From Paracoccus zhejiangensis (GTDB taxonomy: Bacteria; Pseudomonadota; Alphaproteobacteria; Rhodobacterales; Rhodobacteraceae): a DNA stretch of 64,000 bases. Below, piece after piece: positions 45,684 through 54,997 of this stretch. The notes beneath the pieces were generated by a model, which was not told the DNA's origin, searched no databases, and saw only the letters and a program-made list of their open reading frames with translations. The stretch lies in the NCBI RefSeq assembly GCF_002847445.1, contig NZ_CP025430.1:2170001-2234000 (forward strand), written 5' to 3'. Every line of letters begins with the position of its first letter. Position 1 is the first letter of the stretch. Made by a program: the position numbers and the translations under genes.

Positions 45684-46071
45684 TGCCCTGCACCCCGCCA
45701 ACTGGAAGCGCGCCGTGGGCTATGCCAATGGCATTTCGGCCCGTGGGCGGATGATCTTTACCGGCGGGCTGGTCGGATGGGATGCCGACCAGCAATTCCT
45801 GACCGATGATTTCGCCCTGCAGGTGCGGCAGGTGCTGGAGAACATCGTGGCCGTGCTGGCCGAGGGCGGGGCCGGGCCGCAGCATCTGGTGCGGCTGACC
45901 TGGTATGTCACGGACAAGCGCGACTATCTCGGTGCGCTGCGCGAGGTGGGCGCGGCCTATCGCGAGGTAATCGGGCGGCATTATCCGGCCATGGCGCTGG
46001 TTCAGGTGGCAGCATTGGTCGAGGACCGCGCCAAGGTCGAGATCGAGGCCACCGCCGTCATCCCCGACTGA
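45676..46071 (+). CDS. RidA (YjgF)-family protein lacking the canonical Arg
   Basis: A 131-residue YjgF/RidA-fold protein with IFTGGLVGWD near 27-36 and VEIEATAVIP near the end (Glu of the active site). RidA enzymes hydrolyse reactive enamines/imines to carbonyl plus ammonia. At the position of Arg105 of E. coli-type RidA this protein has Ala113 (VAALVED against VARLPKD), so it fits an Arg-less Rid subgroup. Its place in an operon whose ring-reduction product is an enamine suggests a tailored role. It overlaps the thioesterase gene by 8 bases. Confidence 0.88.
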   Translation: MHDALHPANWKRAVGYANGISARGRMIFTGGLVGWDADQQFLTDDFALQVRQVLENIVAVLAEGGAGPQHLVRLTWYVTDKRDYLGALREVGAAYREVIGRHYPAMALVQVAALVEDRAKVEIEATAVIPD

Positions 46072-46092
46072 CCGCTTTGGGAGGAGCAAGAG

Positions 46093-47712
46093 ATGCAACA
46101 TCTGGGACCAAGCGGGCATCAGGACAGCTTCGCGCGCGACAACCTGCCGCCCGCCGCCGACTGGCCGCAAATCGATTTGTCGGGCTTTGACTATCCCGAC
46201 TGGCTGAACATCGGCGCCGAACTGACCGATCGCATGGTCGATCACGGCTTTGGCGACCGCAACGCGCTGATCGGCAATGGCCGGGCGCGCACCTACAAGG
46301 AACTGACCGACTGGACCAACCGGCTGGCTCATGCGCTTGTCGAGGATTACGGGGTGAAACCCGGCAACCGGGTGCTGATCCGTTCCGCCAACAACCCGGC
46401 GATGGTGGCCTGCTGGCTGGCGGCGACCAAGGCGGGGGCGGTGGTGGTCAATACCATGCCGATGCTGCGCGCGGGCGAGCTGGGCAAGATCATCGACAAG
46501 GCCGAGGTGACCCATGCGTTGTGCGACACGCGGCTGATGGACGAGCTGGTGGCGGCGGCCAAGGATTCAGCCTTCCTCAAGACCGTGGTGGGCTTCGATG
46601 GCACCGCCAATCACGATGCTGAACTGGACCGGGCGGCACTGACCAAGTCGGTGCGCTTTGACGCGGTCAGGACCGGGCGCGACGATGTGGCGCTGCTGGG
46701 GTTCACCAGCGGCACCACGGGTGAGCCCAAGGCCACGATGCATTTCCACCGTGACCTGCTGATCATCGCCGATGGCTATGCCAAGGAGGTGCTGGCGGTC
46801 CGGCCCGATGATGTCTTTGTGGGCAGCCCGCCCCTGGCCTTCACCTTCGGGCTGGGCGGCATGGCGGTGTTTCCGCTGCGCTTCGGGGCCTCGGCGGTGC
46901 TGTTGGAAAACGCCTCGCCGCCGAACATGATCGAGATCATCCAGAACCACCGGGCAACCATCTGCTTCACCGCGCCGACCGCTTACCGGGTGATGCTCAG
47001 GGCGATGGAGGAAGGCGCGGACCTCAGCAGCCTGCGCGCCGCAGTCAGCGCCGGCGAGACCCTGCCGGCCCCGGTCTGGGAGGAGTGGCGGCAGAAGACC
47101 GGCAAGCCGATGCTGGACGGGATCGGCTCGACCGAACTGCTGCATATCTTCATCACCAACCGCTTCGATGACAGCTATCCCGGCTGCACCGGCCGCCCGG
47201 TCGGCGGCTATCGCGCCAAGATCGTCGACGAGGCGGGCCGCGACCTGCCGCAGGGCGAGCCGGGGCGGCTGGCGGTGATAGGGCCGACCGGCTGCCGCTA
47301 TCTGAACGACGCGCGGCAGGGCGAGTATGTTCAGAACGGCTGGAACATCACCGGCGACACCTTCTGGCAGGACGAGGACGGGCGTTTCCATTTCGCCGCG
47401 CGCTCGGACGACATCATCCTGTCGGGCGGCTACAACATCGCCGGGCCGGATGTCGAGGCCGCGCTTCTGGCGCATGACGACGTGCTGGAATGCGCGGTCA
47501 TCGGCGTGGCGGACGAGGATCGCGGCCAGATCGTTCAGGCGCATGTGGTGCTGGCGCAAGGGGTCGCGCCCGACGAGGCCACGCGGCAGCGGCTGCAGGC
47601 GCATTGCAAGGCCGTGATCGCGCCCTACAAATATCCGCGCAGCCTGCTCTTTACCGACGCCCTGCCCAAGACCCAGACCGGCAAGATCCAGCGATTCAGG
47701 TTGAAATCATGA
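46093..47712 (+). CDS. 2-aminobenzoate (anthranilate)-CoA ligase / benzoate-CoA ligase family
   Basis: A 539-residue AMP-forming ligase that would make anthraniloyl-CoA from anthranilate, ATP and CoA. The P-loop [17 protein letters not shown] is near 202-218, the adenine region [13 protein letters not shown] near 337-349, and the catalytic Lys is in KTQTGKIQR near the C-terminus. The N-terminal [16 protein letters not shown] is shared with benzoate-CoA ligases. GGGAGGAG precedes the ATG after a 21-base gap. The substrate is inferred from the operon. Confidence 0.87.
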   Translation: MQHLGPSGHQDSFARDNLPPAADWPQIDLSGFDYPDWLNIGAELTDRMVDHGFGDRNALIGNGRARTYKELTDWTNRLAHALVEDYGVKPGNRVLIRSANNPAMVACWLAATKAGAVVVNTMPMLRAGELGKIIDKAEVTHALCDTRLMDELVAAAKDSAFLKTVVGFDGTANHDAELDRAALTKSVRFDAVRTGRDDVALLGFTSGTTGEPKATMHFHRDLLIIADGYAKEVLAVRPDDVFVGSPPLAFTFGLGGMAVFPLRFGASAVLLENASPPNMIEIIQNHRATICFTAPTAYRVMLRAMEEGADLSSLRAAVSAGETLPAPVWEEWRQKTGKPMLDGIGSTELLHIFITNRFDDSYPGCTGRPVGGYRAKIVDEAGRDLPQGEPGRLAVIGPTGCRYLNDARQGEYVQNGWNITGDTFWQDEDGRFHFAARSDDIILSGGYNIAGPDVEAALLAHDDVLECAVIGVADEDRGQIVQAHVVLAQGVAPDEATRQRLQAHCKAVIAPYKYPRSLLFTDALPKTQTGKIQRFRLKS

Positions 47713-48530
47713 GCTATGACCCCGAGGGCGAAGGCGCCCGCATGTCCTTCAGGGACCGCATGTCCTATGGCGATTACCTGGGGCTTGATGCCATCCTGAC
47801 TGCGCAGCACCCGCTGTCGCAGGCCCATGACGAGATGCTGTTCATCGTCCAGCACCAGACCAGCGAGCTCTGGATGAAGCTGGCGCTGCACGAGATGGGC
47901 GCGGCGCGCAGCCGGATCGCGGCGGGCGACCTGCAACCGGCCTTCAAGATGCTGACCCGCGTGGCCCGGATCATGGAGCAGCTGAATTCCGCATGGGATG
48001 TGCTGCGCACCATGACCCCCAGCGAATATACCGAGTTCCGGCAATCCCTTGGCGAAAGCAGCGGCTTCCAGTCGCAGCAATACCGGATGATCGAATTCGT
48101 CGCCGGCAACCGCAACATGGCGATGGTCCGCCCGCACGAGCATCGGCCCGAGCTGGTCGCGCCGTTGCTGGCGGAAGTGGCGCGGCCATCCCTCTACGAC
48201 ACCGTTCTGGCGCGGCTGGCGGCGGCGGGCTTCGACGTGCCGCCGCGCGAGAGGCTGGACCAGCCGCACCAGCCCGACCCCAGGGCCCGCGCAGCTTGGG
48301 CCGAGGTCTATCGCAATCCCGGCACATATTGGGAGCTTTACGAGCTGGCCGAGAAGCTGGTGGATTTCGAGGATTACTTCCGCCGCTGGCGCTTCAACCA
48401 TGTCACCACGGTCGAGCGCATCATCGGCTTCAAGCGCGGCTCGGGCGGCACCTCGGGGGTCAGCTATCTGCGGCGGATGCTGGATGTGGTGCTGTTCCCC
48501 GATCTTTGGGAATTGCGGACGGACCTGTGA
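47709..48530 (+). CDS. kynA: Tryptophan 2,3-dioxygenase
   Basis: A heme dioxygenase that opens the indole ring of L-tryptophan to N-formylkynurenine. The 273-residue protein shows the family N-terminus ([16 protein letters not shown]), the [16 protein letters not shown] helix and the heme-ligand His231 in [19 protein letters not shown], ending [10 protein letters not shown]. Its ATG overlaps the ligase stop (ATGA), tying the first step of tryptophan breakdown to anthranilate activation. Confidence 0.95.
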   Translation: MSYDPEGEGARMSFRDRMSYGDYLGLDAILTAQHPLSQAHDEMLFIVQHQTSELWMKLALHEMGAARSRIAAGDLQPAFKMLTRVARIMEQLNSAWDVLRTMTPSEYTEFRQSLGESSGFQSQQYRMIEFVAGNRNMAMVRPHEHRPELVAPLLAEVARPSLYDTVLARLAAAGFDVPPRERLDQPHQPDPRARAAWAEVYRNPGTYWELYELAEKLVDFEDYFRRWRFNHVTTVERIIGFKRGSGGTSGVSYLRRMLDVVLFPDLWELRTDL

Positions 48531-48548
48531 GGCCGGACAGGCAGGGGT

Positions 48549-49409
48549 CTAGTGACCGGCCAGATCCCGCGCCATTCTGAGCGCGCCATCGAGCGGGCTG
48601 CCCTTGGGATCGAGGATCGTCCAGCGCCCGGCCAGCCGTCTGGCGAAACCCGCGCCAAGGCCACCGCTGAAGGCGACGGGCAGCGGCACTTCGGGCTGCA
48701 ACCGGTCGATGAAAGCGGCGATGCCCGCATCGGCCCGGCTCAGAACCGTCAGCGCGGCGGGATCGTCGGCGCGTTCCATCAGCATCGGCGCATGGGTGGC
48801 GAAATCGGCGGCGCGGGCACTGGCGGCGAAGGTGATGATGCCACTGATGCCGCCCATCTGTGCAAGCAGATCGGCGACAAGCGGCGTGACCGGATGCAAC
48901 CCGTCGGCCGCCTCGAGCGCATGGGCCAGCAGTTGCCGCCCCAACCAGTTGCCGCTGGCCTGATCGCCAAGGATCGGCCCGCGCCCGCCAATCACGGTGG
49001 TCTCGCCGCCGATCTGCCGCGAAAAGACCGAGCCGGTTCCGATGGCCGCGACGATCCCGTCCGCTCCGCCAAGCGCCCCCATGGTCGCCGTCACCGCATC
49101 CTGCACCACCCTGACCCGGGCGAAGGGCAAATGCGGAGTCAGCCAGTCGCGCGCGCCCGAAACTTCCGCGCCCGCCAGACCCAGCACGGCGGCGACCTGA
49201 CCCGGTTCGGCACGACCCGCCAGCGCCTGATCGCAGGCCGCGAGGATCGCCGTCAGCGCCCCTTGCCGGTCGGAATTCACATTGGCCGGCCCGCCCTCGC
49301 CGCGTCCGATGACCTGCCCCGCCGGATCGACCAGCAGCGCCCGGCAGCCCGAGCCGCCGCCATCGAGGGCCAGCGCGAACAGGGCGGGCTCAGGCTTCGT
49401 AATAGGCAT
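48549..49409 (-). CDS. BadF/BadG/BcrA/BcrD-type ATPase (N-acetylglucosamine kinase-like)
   Basis: A 286-residue ASKHA-fold kinase with the phosphate-1 loop ALDGGGSGCRALLVD near the N-terminus, GTGSVFSRQIGG as phosphate-2 region and FSGGLGAGF as the adenosine motif. These fit bacterial GlcNAc/MurNAc kinases of the BadF family rather than the CoA-reductase activators. It overlaps the upstream acetyltransferase by 20 bases. The sugar is not known. Confidence 0.8.
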   Translation of the reverse strand: MPITKPEPALFALALDGGGSGCRALLVDPAGQVIGRGEGGPANVNSDRQGALTAILAACDQALAGRAEPGQVAAVLGLAGAEVSGARDWLTPHLPFARVRVVQDAVTATMGALGGADGIVAAIGTGSVFSRQIGGETTVIGGRGPILGDQASGNWLGRQLLAHALEAADGLHPVTPLVADLLAQMGGISGIITFAASARAADFATHAPMLMERADDPAALTVLSRADAGIAAFIDRLQPEVPLPVAFSGGLGAGFARRLAGRWTILDPKGSPLDGALRMARDLAGH

Positions 49410-50097
49410 AGCCCGCGATCTCGTCGAAACCCATCGCGCGGTATAGCGCCACGGCGCCCGCATTCGCCCGGCTGACCGCCAGCCCGATCCGGGCCGCGCC
49501 GTGTTCGGCCGCCCAGAAGGCCGCCTGCCGCATCATCCAGCCGGCGAGCCCCAGCCGCCGCCAGTCGGGCAGCACCTCGAGCGCATGGACCATCGCCACA
49601 TCGCCATGGATCGCCGCGAAGCCCGCCCCCGCCGCCCGGTCCTTGATCCGGCCGAGGATCGATGTCCGGGGCTCGGGCACGCGCAGCATTACCTGCTGAC
49701 GCGCGGCCTTGATATTGCCCGCCGCCCAGATGTCGCGCTGGATCGCCATGGGCGGCCAGATGGCGAAGGCGGTGACCGGCGGCAGCTCGCGATCGGTCAG
49801 CCGGGCGATCGGCGCGGCCATGATCGCCGTAGGGTTCTCGCGCCGGAAACCGCGCGCCGTCAGCGCGTCTTGCAGACGCTCATCGCCATCGAGCACGCGA
49901 AAAACCAGCGGCTGGCCCCAGCCGCGCATGACGGCAATGGCGGCGTCGACATCGGCGTCGGACCACACGCCCGCCGCACGGGCCGAGTTCACCCGCCCGC
50001 CGGCCCCCGGCGCGCGACCGATACGGAAACCGCCGGCATCGGCATAATCCTCGGCGGGCCAGGTGGCCTCGAAAGCCTCGGACAGACCGGCGTCCAT
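49390..50097 (-). CDS. GNAT-family N-acetyltransferase
   Basis: A 235-residue protein whose C-terminal half is a GNAT domain: VHALEVLPDWRRLGLAGWMMRQAAF is the acetyl-CoA-binding motif A, and ANAGAVALYRAMGF is motif B. The N-terminal half is less conserved. A GTG directly before the ATG gives an alternative start; either way the start touches the stop of the CinA-like gene. The acceptor is unknown. Confidence 0.85.
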   Translation of the reverse strand: MDAGLSEAFEATWPAEDYADAGGFRIGRAPGAGGRVNSARAAGVWSDADVDAAIAVMRGWGQPLVFRVLDGDERLQDALTARGFRRENPTAIMAAPIARLTDRELPPVTAFAIWPPMAIQRDIWAAGNIKAARQQVMLRVPEPRTSILGRIKDRAAGAGFAAIHGDVAMVHALEVLPDWRRLGLAGWMMRQAAFWAAEHGAARIGLAVSRANAGAVALYRAMGFDEIAGYAYYEA

Positions 50098-50837
50098 CAC
50101 AGCGACAGCCGCTGTTTCAGCGCCCCCATGGCCTCGGCCACCCGCGCGCCATCGAGGCCGCGCACCACCAGATGCGTGCCCCAGACATCATGGTCGCGGA
50201 ACGGATAGGAGCCGAGCGAGAGATCGGGGAAGGCCGCCGCGATCTCGGTCAGCCCTTCGGCCACGTCGCTTTCCCCGCGACGCACCTCGACCGAAAGCGA
50301 TTGCACCGGCCGGCCACCGGCAAGGCGCGGGATCAGCCAGTCGACCATGGCGCGGAACACTTCCGGCACGCCGGCCATGACATGCGTATGCCCGATGGAA
50401 AAGCCCGGCGCGGCAGAGACGGCATTGTCGATCAGCGTGGCACCGACCGGGATGCGGGCCATGCGCAGGCGGTTCGGGGTCAGCTCTACCCCCATGCGGT
50501 CGCAACGGGCCTGCAACAGCGCCCGGGCATCCGGGCTGACCTCGACCGTGGTGCCATGGGCGGCGGCCACCGCATCGGCGGTGATGTCATCATGGGTCGG
50601 GCCGATGCCTCCCGATGTGAACAGAAGATCATAGGTGCCGCCAAGGCTGCTGTCCAAGGCGCGCACCGCCGCCACGATCTGGTCCTGATTGTCCGAGACC
50701 ACCCGGATCTCGCGCAGATCGAAGCCGGTGGCGTTCAAGACCTGCGCCAGATGATGGGCATTGCCCTCGCGCGTGCGGCCCGACAGGATCTCGTCGCCGA
50801 TGACCAGAATTGCGGCTGTGGGATTGTCGGATTGCAT
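50097..50837 (-). CDS. CinA N-terminal/MoaB-like domain protein (competence/damage-inducible protein A)
   Basis: A 246-residue stand-alone CinA N-terminal domain. GDEILSGRTREGNAHHL and TSGGIGPTHDDIT match the molybdopterin-binding-like fold, which in related proteins has ADP-ribose or FAD pyrophosphatase-type activity. The NMN-deamidase C-terminal half of full CinA is absent. It is divergent from map and heads a three-gene run with the acetyltransferase and the BadF-type kinase. Confidence 0.87.
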   Translation of the reverse strand: MQSDNPTAAILVIGDEILSGRTREGNAHHLAQVLNATGFDLREIRVVSDNQDQIVAAVRALDSSLGGTYDLLFTSGGIGPTHDDITADAVAAAHGTTVEVSPDARALLQARCDRMGVELTPNRLRMARIPVGATLIDNAVSAAPGFSIGHTHVMAGVPEVFRAMVDWLIPRLAGGRPVQSLSVEVRRGESDVAEGLTEIAAAFPDLSLGSYPFRDHDVWGTHLVVRGLDGARVAEAMGALKQRLSL

Positions 50838-50940
50838 CCTCGGCTCCTTGGCATGGCTCTGGGGTCTTTTACGCCGGGCCGCAGGGCTGGAACAACCCGC
50901 CTTGCATCGCTATCTAGGCATGAAGCGAAAGGTTTGAGCG

Positions 50941-51744
50941 ATGAACGAAGGACGCATCACCCGCGAGGGTATCCGCATCCACCTTGCCGAGGATTTCGCC
51001 GGCATGCACAAGGCAGGCCGGCTGGCGGCGCAGATCCTTGACGAGGTCGGCGCATTGGTCGAGCCGGGGGTGACCACCGGCGTGCTGGACGATTTCATCC
51101 GCAACCGGGTGGAAGCGGAAGGCGCGGTCAGCGCCACAATCGGCTATCGCGGCTATCAGCACGCCAGCTGCATCAGCGTGAACCATGTCGTCTGCCACGG
51201 CATCCCCGGCGAGAAGGTGCTGGCGGATGGCGATATCCTGAACATCGACGTGACGGTCATCATCGATGGCTGGTATGGCGATTCGAGCCGCATGTATGTG
51301 GCCGGCCGCGCGCCGATCAAGGCACAGCGGCTGATCCAGGTCACGCATGATTCGCTGATGTACGGGATCGAGGCGGTGAAGCCCGGCAATACCTTCGGCG
51401 ATATCGGCGCCGCGATCCAGGCCCATGCCGAGAAGCACCGCATGTCGGTGGTGCGCGATTTCTGCGGTCACGGACTTGGCCGGGTGTTCCACGCGCCGCC
51501 GAACGTGCTGCATTTCGGACGTGCCGGCAAAGGCCCGACGCTGGAAGAGGGCATGTTCTTCACCATCGAGCCGATGATCAACCTGGGCCGCCCCGACACC
51601 AAGATCCTCGCCGATGACTGGACCGCCGTCACCCGCGACAAGTCGCTGTCGGCGCAGTTCGAGCATTCGATCGGCGTGACCGCGACGGGGTTCGAGATCT
51701 TCACCCTCTCGCCCGGCAACAAGTTCTTCCCCGAGATGGGGTGA
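50941..51744 (+). CDS. map: Methionine aminopeptidase, type I
   Basis: Map removes the initiator methionine from new proteins. The 267-residue protein shows NIDVTVIIDGWYGDSSR (two Asp metal ligands), CGHGLGRVFH (His ligand), FTIEPM and FEHSIGVT (two Glu ligands). The length and lack of an inserted domain fit the bacterial type Ia form. It is divergent from the CinA-like gene. Confidence 0.95.
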   Translation: MNEGRITREGIRIHLAEDFAGMHKAGRLAAQILDEVGALVEPGVTTGVLDDFIRNRVEAEGAVSATIGYRGYQHASCISVNHVVCHGIPGEKVLADGDILNIDVTVIIDGWYGDSSRMYVAGRAPIKAQRLIQVTHDSLMYGIEAVKPGNTFGDIGAAIQAHAEKHRMSVVRDFCGHGLGRVFHAPPNVLHFGRAGKGPTLEEGMFFTIEPMINLGRPDTKILADDWTAVTRDKSLSAQFEHSIGVTATGFEIFTLSPGNKFFPEMG

Positions 51745-51860
51745 GGCCAAGCGCGGCGGAGGGCCAGCGCCGGACCGTGGGATGGCGCCGCCACGCTGCG
51801 CCGAGGCGCTTTATGGTGCCAAGCCCCTCTTTTGCCTGAACGCGGGACCAGCGTGACCAA

Positions 51861-51923
51861 AGCGCCAGCCCGCCGGGACGGGCAGGCGCTGGCCCGGGCG
51901 GGCTTCGCCCTTGCTCCCGGGCC
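51861..51923. terminator. Two strong hairpins between map and the RND gene
   Basis: The first hairpin is AGCGCC-A-GCCCG / CGGGC-A-GGCGCT (51861-51890), and the second is GGCCCGGG / CCCGGGCC (51891-51923) with a nested GGGC-TTCG-CCC. They fill the gap between two convergent genes. No T-tract follows, so they may block or stabilise ends rather than act as simple terminators. Confidence 0.45.
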
Positions 51924-51934
51924 GGGTCTGCGGA

Positions 51935-54900
51935 TCAGACGTCAGTGGTCGCAGGTTCGCCCTTCGGCGGCTTCACCCCAAAGACCGCGCAGTAAAGCGC
52001 CGGGACGAAGACCAGCGTGACCAGCGTGCCGGCAATGATCCCGCCCATCATCGAGAAGGCCATCGGCCCCCAGAAGACCTGACGCGAGATCGGGATGAGC
52101 GCCAGCGAGGCCGCCGCCGCCGTCAGAAGGATCGGCCGGGCGCGGCTGTCGGCCCCCTCGTAGACAGCTTCCCACGCGGTCATCCCCTTGGCCAAGAGCG
52201 CCTGAACCTCGTGGACAAGGATGATCGAGTTGCGGATCAGGATGCCGATCAGCGCCAGGATCCCCAGGATCGCCACGAAGCCCATCGGCACACCGAAGGG
52301 CACCAGCACCGCCACCACGCCGATCAGGCCCAAGGGTGCAGCGGCAAAGACGATCAGCGACAGGCGGAAGCTCTGCATCTGCGCCATGACCAGCAGCGCC
52401 ATGATCAGGATCATCACCGGCACGACGGCGGCAATCGGTTCCTGGCTTTCACCCGAGGTCTCGACTGTGCCGCCGACCACCACCTTGACCTGAGCCGGCA
52501 GCCCGGCCTGATATTCGGCCACCCGTCCCGCCAGTGCGTCGACCAGCGTGGCGGGCTGGTCCTTGGTCGAGATCGCGGCCTTCACCGTGACCGTGGGCAT
52601 CCCGTCGCGCTGCATGATCAGCGGCTGTTCGGTTTCGTATTCGAGCGTCGCCAGTGTCGCCAGCGGGATATGCGCCCCCGCCCCCGTCGCCAGTTGCAGG
52701 TTGCGGATCGAATCGAGCGAACCGCGGTCCTCTTCGTCGCCCCGCGCGATGATGTCGATCAGGAAGATATCGTCGCGCAGCTGGGTGACGGTCTGGCCCG
52801 AGAACAGCGCCTGCAGCGCGCCGGCAATGTCCTGACTGGTCACGCCCAATTGCCGGGCCTTGTCCTGATTGACGATCAGCCGCACCACCCGCGCCGGCTC
52901 GTTCCAGTCGAGCGCGATCCCCTGCAGCCGCGGCTCGGTCGCCAGAACGGCAGCCAGCCCACGCGCGGCATCGCGCGCCTCGTCGATATCGGGCGAGCTG
53001 ACGCGATACTGCACCGGCTTGCCGACCGGCGGTCCGATCTCGAGATTCTTCACATAGACATCGGTGCCGACCAGATCGCTGGACGCGATCCTGTTCAGCT
53101 TGGCCTTCAGCCGGTCTCGCGCCTCGAGGTTCGGGGTCTGGATGACGATCTGGCCCATATGCGGCCCGGCGGTCGGTACGTCCATCGACAGCACGAAACG
53201 CGGCGCGCCGCGCCCGACATAGGAGGTCCAGAACAGCGCGTCCTCGTCGCCCTGCAGATGCGATTCCAAGAGGTCCATATCGGCGCGGGTCTTGGCGATC
53301 GAGGCGTTCTGCCGCTCGCCGATATCGACGATCACCTCGGTCCGGTCCGAGGTCGGGAAGAACTGCTGCTCGACAAAACGCATGCTCCAGACCGAGAAAG
53401 CGAAAAGGGCGAAGGTCAGGGCAATGGTCAGCCATTTGAAGCGCATCGCCAGAAGCAGCAGCCGGCGGAAGCCGCGCCTGAGCAGGCCCGCGCGGGCGGT
53501 GTCGTGATGGAGCGTCTTGGGCAGGAAGGTGACGCCGAGGATCGGCGCGAACAGCACCGCGACGATCCACGAGACCAGCAGCGAGACCGCGATGACCACG
53601 AACAGCGAGAAGGTGAACTCGCCGGCGGCCGAGCTGTTCAGCCCGATGGGAATGAACCCCGCGACCGTGACCAGCGTGCCCGAAAGCATCGGGAAGGCAA
53701 TCGAGGTCCAGGCATAGCTGGCGGCCTGCCGCCGGTTCTCGCCCAGTTCCAGCCGCGAGATCATCGTCTCGATGGCGATCATCGCGTCATCGACCAGCAG
53801 TCCAAGCGCGATGATCAGCGCGCCAAGCGAGATGCGCTGCAGGGTGATGCCGTAAAGATCGAGGACAACGAAGGTGATCGCCAGTACCAGCGGAATGGTC
53901 AACGTCACCACCAGCCCGGCCCTGACGCCAAGGCTGATGAAGCTGACGATCAGGACGATACCGACGGCCTCGGCCAGCGCCTTAATGAAATGGCCCACCG
54001 CGTCTTTCACCACATGCGGCTGGTCGGCGAATTTCGCCATCTCGATGCCGATGGGCAGATCGGCGGCGATGCCCTGCATCAGCGCGTCCAGTTCCTCGCC
54101 GAATTTCTGGATGTTCTCGCCGCCGCGCATGCCGATCTGCAGGCCGATGGCCGGCTGACCGTTATAGCGGAACAGCGATTCCGGCGGGTCCTGATAGCCG
54201 CGCCGCACGGTGGCGACATCGGCCAGGTTGAAGAAGCGGTCGCCCACCCGCAGGTTCACCGCCGCGATGGTGTCGGCATCGACGAACTGCCCGCCCACGC
54301 GAACCAGCACCCGCTCGGGCCCGGCCTGGATCACGCCCGAGGGCGCGATGGCGTTCTGGCTGGCCAAGGTCGCCATCACCTGCTGCTGGTTCAGCCCCAG
54401 CGCCGCCAGCCGCGTGGTCGAGAATTCGAGATAGATTTCCTCTTTCTGCACGCCCAGAAGCTCGGTCTTGCCCGCCGCCGGCAGCGCCGCCACCTGCTTG
54501 CGGATGGTCTCGACGCGGTCGCGCAGCTCGCGCTGGCTGAACCCGTCCGTGGTGAAGGCGTAGATGTTGCCGTAGACATCGCCGAAATTGTCGTTGAACT
54601 GGAAGCCGGCAAATTCCTGCGGGAATTCGGGCCGGATATCCGCCATCATCTGCCGCACCCGCTTCCAGACCTCGGGCACCTGCGGGCCGCGGATCGTCGG
54701 CAGCAGCTCGACATAGACCACCGACTGACCGGGCGAAGTGACCGAACGGGTGAATTTCAGCTCGTCCAGCTCCTCCAGCTTGGTCTCGATCCGGGTGGTC
54801 ACCTGCTTCAACGTCTCGTCGATGGTGGCGCCGGGCAGCGCCGCGCCGATGATCATCGTCTTGATGGTGAAGTTCGGGTCTTCCTCGCGGCCGAGATTGA

Positions 54901-54997
54901 GATAGCTGATCGTGCCCGCGATCATCGAGATGATCAGCAGGAACCAGACAAAGCTGCGATGGCTCAGCGCCCAGTCCGACAGGTTGAAGCGGTTCAT
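51935..54997 (-). CDS. RND efflux transporter permease
   Basis: A 1020-residue inner-membrane RND pump with 12 predicted helices in two repeats and two large periplasmic loops. Family segments include SYLNLGREEDPNF near the start, ALGLLVDDAMIAIE (helix 4 acidic motif, proton path) and IGILIRNSIILVHE in the second half. It would export drugs or metabolites with its two adaptors and an outer-membrane TolC encoded elsewhere. The start overlaps the adaptor stop (ATGA). Confidence 0.93.
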   Translation of the reverse strand: MNRFNLSDWALSHRSFVWFLLIISMIAGTISYLNLGREEDPNFTIKTMIIGAALPGATIDETLKQVTTRIETKLEELDELKFTRSVTSPGQSVVYVELLPTIRGPQVPEVWKRVRQMMADIRPEFPQEFAGFQFNDNFGDVYGNIYAFTTDGFSQRELRDRVETIRKQVAALPAAGKTELLGVQKEEIYLEFSTTRLAALGLNQQQVMATLASQNAIAPSGVIQAGPERVLVRVGGQFVDADTIAAVNLRVGDRFFNLADVATVRRGYQDPPESLFRYNGQPAIGLQIGMRGGENIQKFGEELDALMQGIAADLPIGIEMAKFADQPHVVKDAVGHFIKALAEAVGIVLIVSFISLGVRAGLVVTLTIPLVLAITFVVLDLYGITLQRISLGALIIALGLLVDDAMIAIETMISRLELGENRRQAASYAWTSIAFPMLSGTLVTVAGFIPIGLNSSAAGEFTFSLFVVIAVSLLVSWIVAVLFAPILGVTFLPKTLHHDTARAGLLRRGFRRLLLLAMRFKWLTIALTFALFAFSVWSMRFVEQQFFPTSDRTEVIVDIGERQNASIAKTRADMDLLESHLQGDEDALFWTSYVGRGAPRFVLSMDVPTAGPHMGQIVIQTPNLEARDRLKAKLNRIASSDLVGTDVYVKNLEIGPPVGKPVQYRVSSPDIDEARDAARGLAAVLATEPRLQGIALDWNEPARVVRLIVNQDKARQLGVTSQDIAGALQALFSGQTVTQLRDDIFLIDIIARGDEEDRGSLDSIRNLQLATGAGAHIPLATLATLEYETEQPLIMQRDGMPTVTVKAAISTKDQPATLVDALAGRVAEYQAGLPAQVKVVVGGTVETSGESQEPIAAVVPVMILIMALLVMAQMQSFRLSLIVFAAAPLGLIGVVAVLVPFGVPMGFVAILGILALIGILIRNSIILVHEVQALLAKGMTAWEAVYEGADSRARPILLTAAAASLALIPISRQVFWGPMAFSMMGGIIAGTLVTLVFVPALYCAVFGVKPPKGEPATTDV

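Noticed and set aside
48549..49409. BadF-type ATPase as an activator of benzoyl-CoA reductase linked to the aromatic operon
   Set aside because: It lacks an iron-sulfur Cys pair, is on the opposite strand, and its motifs fit sugar kinases better; no reductase subunits are present.
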